Positions 25,910 through 34,546 of a stretch of DNA of 51,617 bases are shown here, one piece after another. The notes below the pieces were generated by a model. It was given only the letters and a program-made list of their open reading frames with translations, ran no database searches and was not told the DNA's origin. Source of the DNA: Bacteroidota bacterium (GTDB taxonomy: Bacteria; Bacteroidota; Bacteroidia; Flavobacteriales; Weeksellaceae); NCBI GenBank assembly GCA_023457935.1, contig JAEXBA010000063.1:1-51617 (forward strand), given 5' to 3'. Position 1 is the first letter of the stretch. The number at the start of each line of letters is the position of its first letter. The position numbers were made by a program, and so were the translations under genes.

Positions 25910-25938
25910 TTCTGCAGTTTTTTTTCTGCAGAATTTTT
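25910..25938 (+). terminator. Terminator-like hairpin before the kinase gene
   Basis: TTCTGCAG (25910-25917) and CTGCAGAA (25926-25933) form a perfect 8-bp stem; the loop is eight T residues and five T follow. It ends 50 bases before the kinase start codon. It is either the end of a short transcript or part of the kinase leader. Confidence 0.5.
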
Positions 25939-25988
25939 GTTTTTCGCTGTAAATATTTACTTTTAAGACACCAAAAACAACTAATAAC

Positions 25989-28829
25989 TTGCCTGTGAAA
26001 ACAAACGCTGTTTTGCTGTTTGTACTGGTTGCATTCCTGAATTACTTCCCCGCACAGGTAAAGTACACGAAAATTGCGGCTTACAATGCCGAAAACGGAT
26101 TATCGAGCGATCACGCTTACGACACCGCACAGGATTCCAAAGGTTTTATATGGACGGCGACCAACAATGGCGTCAACAGATTTGATGGTCACGGTTTTCA
26201 GCGCTTTACCATTGAAAACGGACTGCCTTCCAACGAAGTTCTTCAGGTTTTTACAGACAGAACCGGCAGGCTTTGGGTGAACTGTTATATGAAACCGCTC
26301 GCCTACTTTGACGAGAAACTAAACCGGTTTGTTGTTTACCAAAAAGATCAACTGTTCAGCAATAACCTCTGGACGTACAAACTGAATTACCGCAATAATT
26401 ATCAGGCGATTTACAAAGGAAACCTTATTGAAATTGACAGTATTCCGCGAATCCGTAAGAACATTTCCGGGTTTCCGCTGATGCAGAAGAATGCTTATAT
26501 TAAGTCCAGCAAGTTCCAGGACGACAGGATCAATATCGATATTCTGCAGAACTCCAAAATCATCACAAAAAGCGCTCCGGCAAAATTTGCACTGTCTTAT
26601 TCCTTCCCATACCTTCAGAGTATTTTTGCGCTTTCCACCGATAATGAAATAAGAAAATACAGCTTAATCGGCGACAGTTTTGAACTAAAAGAGGAAATCA
26701 TTCCGCTGAAAAAGAAAATTCAGCATTTCTCGTTCTCGGGCCCGATAATTAATGTAATTTTTCAGGACGGCAGCGTGAGTATGATTGACGGTGATTCATT
26801 CAGAATCGTAAATACTATAAAATCTGAGGCAAATCCCAATAACGCATTCATTGACAGAAACGGCAACATCTGGCTTTCCACCGTTGATGAAGGCGTTCAG
26901 CTGTTCCGGAATGTTCCGCTTCGTACTTTTAATTTCGGCAGTTCAAAAGCTACCAAAGTGCAGAGTATAAAAGTGCACAACGATAAAATTTATTCAGCAA
27001 GTTATGCAGGACAGATTTATGAAAACGAACGACCGCTGATTGATCTCCGGACGCTTGCAACCGGCAAGAAAAACAACCGCGTAAACGATCTTATTTTCAC
27101 ATCAAATCACAGCATTCTTATATCGGATCATTTTATCATCAAGGATTTAAGAAAGGTAATTATTCCGCCAAGATTAATGATTTCTGCCATTAAATCATCG
27201 CAGCGGCACAGCGACACGCTGATTATTCTGGGAACGAGCAACGGTTTGTTCGGCTACAATCCCGTGTCCGACAAAATTCAGCAAATGAGCCCTTATGAAC
27301 AGAGAATTCTTAATTTAACAATAGCATCGGTAAACACCTTGCTTTTCACCAATTCCGATCAGGTTTTCAAAACACGGATGAAAAGTAAAAAAATTGACAT
27401 TCTGCCCATCAGCAGTTACTTTCAGGACGATTTTATTTCAGGAATGCAGAGTGTGGCTCCGGATTTACTGTGGATTTCCACTTACAGCGGAAATCTTTAT
27501 CTTTTTAAAAATCTGCAGTATTTCGCTTCTCTGAATTACCGTAACGGCATTTCCAATAATATCCGCAGCATCATGGCAACGCCTGAAACGGTTTGGATCG
27601 GAACGCACTCGGACGGCCTTATACGGATGGACTATACGTTAAAAAACAAAAAACTCGATTACAGGTTGAGCTTCGTTAATACAATGCACGGTCTTGCTTC
27701 CAACACCATCAATTCAATTGATTTCAAGAGCGATTCTGTAGTAGTGGGAACAAACAACGGAATATCGGTGCTGGCAAAGAATTTCGTATCGAAGGACCGC
27801 AAAACCGTTCCGGTAATTGTACAGTCCAGAATTGACGGGGAAAAAACCGCAAACAGCAACAGTTATTTCCTCAAAAAAAACCAGCACAATATTTCACTCA
27901 CGATTTCCAATGTTGATTTTGACAATAATTATACAAGGATACAGTATGCAGTTGATGAACCTAAAGACTGGATTAATCTGAAGGAAAATGTAATCAACCT
28001 TGAAGTCAGCAGCGGAAAAAAAATCATTTTCATCCGTTCTCTGAAGAGAAATATGTCGGAAGCCAGCGAAATCATAAAAATCCGGATTGAAAAGGAAAAG
28101 CATTTTTACGAAAGCTACTGGTTCTGGCTGATAACCGGTGGCGCAGTAATCGGTTTGCTGGTGTTTATGCGCAGCAGAAGAGCGATGCAGAAGCAGAAAT
28201 CTTTCTATGAAAAAGAACTGGACAGGCAAAAACTTCTACAGAGAGAGCGTGAAAGGATTTCTACAGACATGCATGATGATTTGGGAGCGAGCATTACGGC
28301 ACTGCGGTATCAGGCAGAATTTCTTAAAAGAAAAATCGGTGAAAGTCCTTTGCAGAACGACGTAGACGATTTACTGAACACTTCTCAGGAAATCCATAAA
28401 TCCATGCGCGAAATGCTGTGGAACCTGAAATCGGAAAATGATAATCTCGGTAATTTTACCGATTATATCGAAAACTATACGAAGGCATTTTTCCTCAAAT
28501 CGCCGATTGCAGTCCGCGCTGAGCAGAAAAATATCGATCAAAACCTCCAGATTTCTTCTGAGGCCCGAAGAAATATGTTCCTCTGCATCAAAGAGGCGCT
28601 CAATAATGTTTTGAAGCACAGCGAAGCGAAAAATATTCATGTGAAAATGATCCAGGAAAACCAAAAATTCCAGGTGCAGATTACCGATGACGGAATCGGA
28701 ATCCCAGAGGACCACAAAAAAGGAAACGGCCTTCGGAATATGCAGTTTCGGATGAACAGCATCAATGGAAATTTCATCATTCAGAACAGCCTGAAAGGAA
28801 CGCGGCTTATCTGTGAAATGCCGGTTTAG
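25989..28829 (+). CDS. Two-component propeller sensor histidine kinase, HisKA_3 type
   Basis: A 946-residue membrane sensor kinase. A signal peptide leads into a long periplasmic region with two-component regulator propeller repeats (for example DSKGFIWTATNNGVNRFDG and RNGNIWLSTVDEGVQLF), then a Y_Y_Y-like beta domain (about 640-700), one membrane helix (about 707-725), a HisKA_3 dimerisation domain with the phospho-acceptor His near residue 761 (STDMHDDLGASITAL) and a HATPase domain (EALNNVLKHSEAKN, DDGIGIPEDH, GNGLRNM). Unlike hybrid SusR-type regulators it lacks a receiver and an HTH domain. No response regulator lies beside it. The start is TTG 25989 or GTG 25995; no ATG fits. The stop overlaps convergent menC by 3 bases. 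Confidence 0.88.
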   Translation: MPVKTNAVLLFVLVAFLNYFPAQVKYTKIAAYNAENGLSSDHAYDTAQDSKGFIWTATNNGVNRFDGHGFQRFTIENGLPSNEVLQVFTDRTGRLWVNCYMKPLAYFDEKLNRFVVYQKDQLFSNNLWTYKLNYRNNYQAIYKGNLIEIDSIPRIRKNISGFPLMQKNAYIKSSKFQDDRINIDILQNSKIITKSAPAKFALSYSFPYLQSIFALSTDNEIRKYSLIGDSFELKEEIIPLKKKIQHFSFSGPIINVIFQDGSVSMIDGDSFRIVNTIKSEANPNNAFIDRNGNIWLSTVDEGVQLFRNVPLRTFNFGSSKATKVQSIKVHNDKIYSASYAGQIYENERPLIDLRTLATGKKNNRVNDLIFTSNHSILISDHFIIKDLRKVIIPPRLMISAIKSSQRHSDTLIILGTSNGLFGYNPVSDKIQQMSPYEQRILNLTIASVNTLLFTNSDQVFKTRMKSKKIDILPISSYFQDDFISGMQSVAPDLLWISTYSGNLYLFKNLQYFASLNYRNGISNNIRSIMATPETVWIGTHSDGLIRMDYTLKNKKLDYRLSFVNTMHGLASNTINSIDFKSDSVVVGTNNGISVLAKNFVSKDRKTVPVIVQSRIDGEKTANSNSYFLKKNQHNISLTISNVDFDNNYTRIQYAVDEPKDWINLKENVINLEVSSGKKIIFIRSLKRNMSEASEIIKIRIEKEKHFYESYWFWLITGGAVIGLLVFMRSRRAMQKQKSFYEKELDRQKLLQRERERISTDMHDDLGASITALRYQAEFLKRKIGESPLQNDVDDLLNTSQEIHKSMREMLWNLKSENDNLGNFTDYIENYTKAFFLKSPIAVRAEQKNIDQNLQISSEARRNMFLCIKEALNNVLKHSEAKNIHVKMIQENQKFQVQITDDGIGIPEDHKKGNGLRNMQFRMNSINGNFIIQNSLKGTRLICEMPV

Positions 28830-29833
28830 GTTTTCATTTTCAAAACATCACCGTTCAGTTCCAGAGAACTTTCAAAGTTGTTCGTAAAAAGTCCGCCTGT
28901 ACCAAGTCCCTGAGGCATTGGGTTGTTTTTTTCAGCTGTATACTGCGCAATCGCATTAAGACCGATATTGCTTTCTAGAGCAGAAGTAATCCACCAGCCG
29001 ATTTTCAGGGATTCTGCAAGATTAATCCATTCATCTGTTCCCGAAAAACCACCAATCAATGTCGGTTTCAGGATAATAAACTGTGACTGTATGGTTTCCA
29101 GAAGTTTTTTGCGGTTTTCATACCCTGTAATACCAATTAATTCTTCGTCCAGTGCGATTGGTGTTGGTGTTTCTGCACAGAGTGCCGCCATTTTATCAAT
29201 CTGTCCCGCTTTTATCGGCTGTTCAATGGAATGAATCTGAAAATCTTTAAGCTCAGCCAAAACATTTTCGGCTTCTTCAAAACTGAAGGCGCCGTTAGCA
29301 TCTACGCGCAGTTCCAGCTGGTCTGCCGGAAATTTAAGTCTTAATTCTCGGATAATTTCCTTTTCTTCGTTCCAGTTCACTCCAATTTTAAGCTTCAGAC
29401 AGCTGAACCCTTGGCTGAGTTTATCGGAAATCTGTTCCGTCATGAATTCGGCATCGCCCATCCAGATAAGTCCGTTAATTTTTATGGCACTTTTTCCTGC
29501 TGTAAAATCACCGGGAAAATAAATATTGGTTCCAGACTTCAGATTTCTCATTGCCTGTTCGTAGCCAAACCAAATGGACGGATATTTTCTAAGATTGTCT
29601 TCAATAACAAATTCTTCAGCATTAATATTGTCGCATAGCCATTTGAGTTTCTGTTCGTAATCAGGAACGTCATCGGGACTCAGTCCGCGGAACAGTCCGC
29701 ACTCGCCGGTTCCTTTCCTGTCATCTTCTGAAATTTCCAGAATGAAAGTTTCCTTGGTGTGAAGAACTCCACGGGAAGTTCCGCCGGGTCTTTTAAATTC
29801 CAGCATATGCTGAAAGTATTTTGCTTTTTTCAT
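28826..29833 (-). CDS. menC: o-Succinylbenzoate synthase family enolase
   Basis: A 335-residue enolase-superfamily enzyme of the MenC/muconate-lactonising branch. The catalytic barrel shows LKLKIGVNW (Lys pair KxK), the metal ligands in RVDANGAF, SIEQPIK and IALDEELI, and the distal Lys in IILKPTLIGG. In menaquinone synthesis it dehydrates SHCHC to o-succinylbenzoate; some relatives are dipeptide epimerases. Menaquinone genes elsewhere in the window make MenC more likely. The start is ATG 29833 (MKKAKYFQHML); the longer frame adds 19 unconserved residues. Confidence 0.83.
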   Translation of the reverse strand: MKKAKYFQHMLEFKRPGGTSRGVLHTKETFILEISEDDRKGTGECGLFRGLSPDDVPDYEQKLKWLCDNINAEEFVIEDNLRKYPSIWFGYEQAMRNLKSGTNIYFPGDFTAGKSAIKINGLIWMGDAEFMTEQISDKLSQGFSCLKLKIGVNWNEEKEIIRELRLKFPADQLELRVDANGAFSFEEAENVLAELKDFQIHSIEQPIKAGQIDKMAALCAETPTPIALDEELIGITGYENRKKLLETIQSQFIILKPTLIGGFSGTDEWINLAESLKIGWWITSALESNIGLNAIAQYTAEKNNPMPQGLGTGGLFTNNFESSLELNGDVLKMKT

Positions 29834-29858
29834 AGTGATGCGGGTTGTTAAAATTACA

Positions 29859-29880
29859 AAGACGCGATAAATCGCGTCTT
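29859..29880 (-). terminator. Hairpin between fbp and menC
   Basis: AAGACGCGA and TCGCGTCTT pair perfectly (9 bp) around a 4-base loop. On the minus strand it is followed by TTTGTAATTTT, a moderate T tract, so it probably ends the fbp transcript before menC. Confidence 0.55.
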
Positions 29881-29902
29881 CGGAGTACATTTTTGGATTA
29901 TT

Positions 29903-30922
29903 TTAATCTTTAATAGCGTCCATTCTCATAAATTCTTCGGCTTTCTCCACCATTTTTGTACTTCCGCAGAAGAACGGAACTCTCTGATGAAGTTCGGTAG
30001 GTTCGATTTCCAGAATTCTGGTAAATCCGTCAGATGCTTTTCCGCCCGCCTGTTCGGCCAGGAATGCCATTGGATTACATTCGTAAAGAAGTCGGAGTTT
30101 TCCGTGCGGAGCGTTGGCGTAAGACGGGTATATATAAATTCCGCCTTTGATCATATTTCTGTGGAAATCGGAAACCAAAGAACCAATATAACGTGAAGTA
30201 TACGGACGGTCGCCTTCCATCATCTGACAATATTTTAGATAATTTTTTACACCCTGAGGAAATTTGATGTAATTTCCTTCGTTGATGGAATAGATTTTAC
30301 CCACTTCAGGGAAAATCATATTTGGATGAGAAAGGTAATAGGTTCCCAGGCTCGGATCGAGCGTAAAACCGTTAACGCCATTTCCGGTTGTGTAGACAAT
30401 CATTGTTGAAGATCCGTAAACAACATAACCCGCAGCAATCTGGTCTACTCCTTTCTGAAGAAAATCTTCCAGCTGAACGGGGCTTCCAGGTTCTGTAATT
30501 CTTCTGTAAATCGAGAAAATGGTACCTACAGAAACATTTACATCAATATTCGAAGAGCCGTCAAGAGGATCAATTAAAACCACATATTTGCTTAAATGGC
30601 CGTTGGGGCCGCATTTAATCTCAATAAAATCATCGCTTTCCTCAGAAGCAATCCCGCAGACCACTTCGCGCTGCGACAGTGCCGTAATGAAAATTTCATT
30701 AGCCAAAACATCAAGCTTCTGCTGGTCTTCACCCTGAATATTGGTGTTCCCGGCATGGCCTACAATATCTGCAATACCTGCTTTACTTACGTAACGGTTC
30801 ACGACTTTCGACGCTAAACGGATTGCACTTAATAGCCTGGAAAGTTCACCTGTGGAATACTGGAAATCGTCTTGTTTATCAATGATAAATTCGCCTAAAG
30901 TCTGTAAAGCATTTTCTGACAT
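29903..30922 (-). CDS. fbp: Class I fructose-1,6-bisphosphatase
   Basis: A 339-residue gluconeogenic enzyme converting fructose 1,6-bisphosphate to fructose 6-phosphate. The metal-binding signature LIDPLDGSSNIDVNVSVGT is present, with SEESDD upstream; the C-terminal substrate region (KLRLLYECNPMAFLAEQAGG) is intact. Length matches E. coli Fbp (332). I chose ATG 30922 (MSENALQTLGEFI); an upstream extension of 21 residues is not family-like. It is read away from the aspartate kinase gene. Confidence 0.95.
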   Translation of the reverse strand: MSENALQTLGEFIIDKQDDFQYSTGELSRLLSAIRLASKVVNRYVSKAGIADIVGHAGNTNIQGEDQQKLDVLANEIFITALSQREVVCGIASEESDDFIEIKCGPNGHLSKYVVLIDPLDGSSNIDVNVSVGTIFSIYRRITEPGSPVQLEDFLQKGVDQIAAGYVVYGSSTMIVYTTGNGVNGFTLDPSLGTYYLSHPNMIFPEVGKIYSINEGNYIKFPQGVKNYLKYCQMMEGDRPYTSRYIGSLVSDFHRNMIKGGIYIYPSYANAPHGKLRLLYECNPMAFLAEQAGGKASDGFTRILEIEPTELHQRVPFFCGSTKMVEKAEEFMRMDAIKD

Positions 30923-31056
30923 TGGATGTATTTTGAGTTTGTACAAATTTCGTAAAATTCTTCCAATAAACCGCTGCTGTTTCACAATAAATGACCAAAA
31001 TTATTAACATAATCAAATAACTAAGCCGCGCTGACCTTAATCTCATTCTAAATTAA

Positions 31057-31064
31057 TATTTTTG
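31057..31064 (+). promoter_or_regulatory. -7 element upstream of the aspartate kinase gene
   Basis: TATTTTTG is an exact TAnnTTTG element 64 bases before the ATG. The best -33 candidate is TTA about 18 bases upstream, one mismatch from TTG. Confidence 0.35.
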
Positions 31065-31127
31065 AAAATTATATTTTACTGAAACCTTTAGAAAAAACAC
31101 ATATTTTATTGGTTTTTAATATTTTAC

Positions 31128-32366
31128 ATGAAAGTTTTTAAGTTTGGCGGCGCATCGGTGAAAGATGCAGAAAGTGTTAAGAATGTGGCTCTGGTTCTAG
31201 AAAATCAGGGATTTGAAAACTGTTTGCTGGTTGTTTCTGCAATGGGTAAAACCACAAATGCACTTGAAAAAGTGGTTGACGGCTATTTCAGAAAAGAGAA
31301 CTACCAGGAAGAAATAGAGAAAATTAAAAAGGACCATATCACAATTGCGGACGGGCTTTTCAGCCAGGGACATCCGGTTTTTTGCGAAATTGCACTTTTT
31401 TTTGATGATATTGATTCGTTTCTGCGCCGGAACAAATCGCCCAATTACAATTTTGTTTACGATCAGGTCGTAAGCTGCGGTGAAATGATCTCTTCCAAAA
31501 TACTGAGCGAATACCTGAACCTCTGTAAGTATCCCAACCAGTGGCTGGATGCGCGAGATTATATTAAAACCGATGACAGCTACCGCGAAGGAAACGTAAA
31601 CTGGGAAAAAACCGGCGAAAACATTTCCACACTGAACAAAGGTGTATCTTATGTAACACAGGGTTTTATCGGTTCTGAAGAAAACAATTTCACAGTAACT
31701 TTGGGCCGTGAAGGTTCGGATTATTCGGCCGCGATTTTTGCTTATTGCCTTGATGCCGATTCGATGACGATCTGGAAAGATGTTCCGGGTGTAATGACCG
31801 CTGATCCCAGAAAATTTGAAAACGCAGCGCTGCTCTCGAATATTTCCTACGAAGAAGCGATTGAAATGGCCTATTACGGCGCATCAGTAATTCACCCCAA
31901 AACACTGCAGCCGCTGAAGCAGAAGCACATTCCGTTTTTTGTAAAATCTTTCATGGAACCTGCAAAACCGGGAACAAAGGTGAGCATCACCGAAAAAAAC
32001 CAGCATGAAGAATCCTATATTCTGAAAGAAAACCAGTTTCTGCTTAGGATTGCCACACGCGATTTTTCATTTATTGCCGAAGAGCATTTAAGCTTGATAT
32101 TCAATGCGTTGGCGAAAAATAAAATCAAGATTTCGCTGATGCAGAATTCAGCAATTTCACTGGCGCTCTGTGTTGAAGACAAGTATGGAAACATTGATAA
32201 GTTCAATGATGAACTTTCCAAAACCTTTAACACAGAACTGATCAAAAACGTTTCCCTTTTCACAGTCAGAAATGCCAATATCAGCGATCTCGACAGGTTT
32301 TACGAAGGAAAAAAAGTATTGCTGGAACAGATTTCGAAACAGACAATACAAATGGTAACCCACTGA
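31128..32366 (+). CDS. Aspartate kinase (monofunctional)
   Basis: A 412-residue aspartokinase catalysing the first step of lysine, threonine and methionine synthesis. The N-terminal KFGGASVKDAESVKN (residues 4-18; the usual KFGGTS has Ala here), VVSCGEMISSKILSEYL, the VTLGREGSDYSAA segment and DVPGVMTADPR define the catalytic domain. The C-terminal 110 residues look like divergent ACT domains, so feedback control is possible. It is 10 bases upstream of a large acyltransferase gene. The functional link between the two is not obvious. Confidence 0.92.
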   Translation: MKVFKFGGASVKDAESVKNVALVLENQGFENCLLVVSAMGKTTNALEKVVDGYFRKENYQEEIEKIKKDHITIADGLFSQGHPVFCEIALFFDDIDSFLRRNKSPNYNFVYDQVVSCGEMISSKILSEYLNLCKYPNQWLDARDYIKTDDSYREGNVNWEKTGENISTLNKGVSYVTQGFIGSEENNFTVTLGREGSDYSAAIFAYCLDADSMTIWKDVPGVMTADPRKFENAALLSNISYEEAIEMAYYGASVIHPKTLQPLKQKHIPFFVKSFMEPAKPGTKVSITEKNQHEESYILKENQFLLRIATRDFSFIAEEHLSLIFNALAKNKIKISLMQNSAISLALCVEDKYGNIDKFNDELSKTFNTELIKNVSLFTVRNANISDLDRFYEGKKVLLEQISKQTIQMVTH

Positions 32367-32376
32367 TAACCGAAAC

Positions 32377-34206
32377 ATGAGTCTAATCACAAAACAAGAC
32401 CTCATCAACGCCTCCGGACTGGGACGGCTGGGATTTTTAAAAAACCCGGTCGCTGCTGCGCTGATGAACGTTACCAAAATAAATGAAGTAAACCAGCTAT
32501 ACGATAAACTGAAGGACAAATCGGGAAAAGAATTCTTTGACGCGTTTGTGCGCGAACGTGAACTGAAGTACATTGTCTTTGAAGAAGATCTGGCGAAAAT
32601 CCCCAAAACCGGGCCGTTTATTCTAGTCTCCAATCATCCGCTAGGCGCCATTGACGGTATTCTGATGAGCAAAATCCTTACAGAAATCCGTCCGGACTTC
32701 AAAGTAATGGGCAATTTCCTTCTTGAAAAAATCAAGCCAATGGAACCTTTTGTGATTCCTGTTAATCCTTTTGAAGGCAGAAAAGAACTTCACAGCAGTT
32801 CAAACGGCATGCGCGAAACGCTTAAACATCTTCAGAACGGCGGTTGTGTCGGAATTTTTCCGGCAGGAGAAGTTTCAAACCGGAACAACGAGTTTAACGA
32901 AATACTTGACAAAGCCTGGGAAAAACCCGCACTGAAACTCATCCGGATGGCTAAAGTCCCGGTAATTCCAATGTATTTTCATGCAAAAAACAGCAAGCTT
33001 TTCTACAACATGTCAAAGCTTCACCCGGATCTGCAGACGCTGATGCTTCCGGCAGAAATGATGCACAAGCGTGAAAAACCCATCCGCATCAGAATCGGAA
33101 AACCGGTGTCGCCAAAAGTAATGGAAGAGGAAGAAAGCATTGAAGAACTCGGTGAATTTCTGCAGAATAAGATTTACATGCTGAAGTCGTATTACGAAAA
33201 ACGCAAATCTATTTCAGAAATCCTGAAACTTCCGGACCTGAAGCTGAATTTCTCCATCAGTAAAGAAGAAAACCGTGTCCACAACATTATTGATGAGACG
33301 CCGGTTGAGGATATTGAGAAAGAAATCGAAACGCTGCGTACAAAAAACGAAAAACTGCTGTTCCGGAACGGCAATTATGAAGTATATTTCACCAATTACG
33401 AGGAAATACCTTCGATCATGCGTGAAATTGGCCGTCAGCGTGAAATTACTTTCCGTGCAGTTGGTGAAGGCTCGAACCTTCCTTTTGACCTTGATGAATA
33501 CGACCAGTATTATCATCACCTTTTCCTTTGGGACAATGATGCCAAGAAACTGGCCGGCGCATACAGAATGGGACTTGGCAAAGAAATCCTGAAGAAACAT
33601 GGTATTGAAGGTTTTTACACCACTTCCCTGTTTGAGTTTGATCAGGAACTGCATCCTTTCTTCAAGAAAGTGATTGAGATGGGCCGCGCTTATATTTCGC
33701 CACAGTACCAGCAGAAACCGCTTCCTCTTTTCCTTTTGTGGCGCGGAATTGTCCATGTCTGCCTGCGGAATCCGGATCACAAATTCCTCATGGGTGGCGT
33801 TAGTATTTCGGATAAGTTTTCGGAGTTTTCAAAATCGCTGATGATTGAATTTATGCGCTCGCATTATTACGATTCAGCGGTGGCACAATACATTCATCCG
33901 AAAAATGAGTTCAAGGTGAAACTCCGTGCGCGTGACAAGAATCTGTTTTTTGATGAAGTGGAAAGCGACCTTAACAAACTGGATAAAGTTATTGACGATC
34001 TTGAACCGGAACTGCGCCTGCCCGTTCTGATCAAAAAATACATCAAGCAGAATGCAAAAGTAATTGCCTTTAATGTAGATCCGAATTTCAATGACGCAAT
34101 TGACGGACTGATGTACATCCGCATCAGTGATCTTCCAGAGAGCACGATTAAACCGGTTTTAGAAGAAATGAGTGAGCAGTTCCGCAGAGAACAGGAAAAT
34201 AATTAG
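32377..34206 (+). CDS. Two-domain lipid acyltransferase, OlsF-like (PlsC + GNAT-like)
   Basis: A 609-residue protein with two acyltransferase-like halves. The N-terminal half (about 60-270) is PlsC/LPLAT type: SNHPLGAIDGILMSK, a substrate motif near VIPVNPFEGRKEL and FPAGEVSNR. The C-terminal half (about 330-520) is GNAT-related, with LAGAYRMGLGKEILK, KVIEMGRAYISP and KFLMGGVSIS, as in hemolysin-like N-acyltransferases. This layout matches OlsF, the bifunctional ornithine-lipid synthase described in Flavobacterium johnsoniae and Serratia, which N-acylates an amino acid and then O-acylates the product. The amino acid (ornithine, glycine or other) cannot be read from sequence. Confidence 0.8.
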   Translation: MSLITKQDLINASGLGRLGFLKNPVAAALMNVTKINEVNQLYDKLKDKSGKEFFDAFVRERELKYIVFEEDLAKIPKTGPFILVSNHPLGAIDGILMSKILTEIRPDFKVMGNFLLEKIKPMEPFVIPVNPFEGRKELHSSSNGMRETLKHLQNGGCVGIFPAGEVSNRNNEFNEILDKAWEKPALKLIRMAKVPVIPMYFHAKNSKLFYNMSKLHPDLQTLMLPAEMMHKREKPIRIRIGKPVSPKVMEEEESIEELGEFLQNKIYMLKSYYEKRKSISEILKLPDLKLNFSISKEENRVHNIIDETPVEDIEKEIETLRTKNEKLLFRNGNYEVYFTNYEEIPSIMREIGRQREITFRAVGEGSNLPFDLDEYDQYYHHLFLWDNDAKKLAGAYRMGLGKEILKKHGIEGFYTTSLFEFDQELHPFFKKVIEMGRAYISPQYQQKPLPLFLLWRGIVHVCLRNPDHKFLMGGVSISDKFSEFSKSLMIEFMRSHYYDSAVAQYIHPKNEFKVKLRARDKNLFFDEVESDLNKLDKVIDDLEPELRLPVLIKKYIKQNAKVIAFNVDPNFNDAIDGLMYIRISDLPESTIKPVLEEMSEQFRREQENN

Positions 34207-34256
34207 ACTGATAATCAACGTATTTTCAAAAAAAGCATTTTTTTTCCTGTCAAAAC

Positions 34257-34287
34257 TTGCGAGATATAGCTAAAGATGTTATTTTTG
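34257..34287 (+). promoter_or_regulatory. Predicted promoter of tRNA-Phe
   Basis: TTG (34257-34259) and TATTTTTG (34280-34287, exact TAnnTTTG) are separated by 20 bases. This is among the best promoter matches in the window. The start site would be about 19 bases before the mature tRNA. Confidence 0.7.
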
Positions 34288-34312
34288 CACCACTTTAATC
34301 AACAAAGTTAAT

Positions 34313-34385
<73 letters not shown>

Positions 34386-34387
34386 CA

Positions 34388-34414
34388 AACCATCTGCATC
34401 GCAGGTGGTTTTTT
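34388..34414 (+). terminator. Terminator of tRNA-Phe
   Basis: AACCATCTGC and GCAGGTGGTT form a 10-bp stem with one G-T pair and a 3-base loop, followed by TTTT. It starts three bases after the tRNA. Confidence 0.8.
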
Positions 34415-34546
34415 CGTTAGTTTAGTGTGCAGTTGCCAGAATCCGCAAAAATTTAACTTTAACTGAGTCCTCTTCTCTAAATAAAAGTCGGGATGCGAAA
34501 AAAATAATTATTTGCTATCTTCGCTCCGCAAAATCTAAACTCATTC

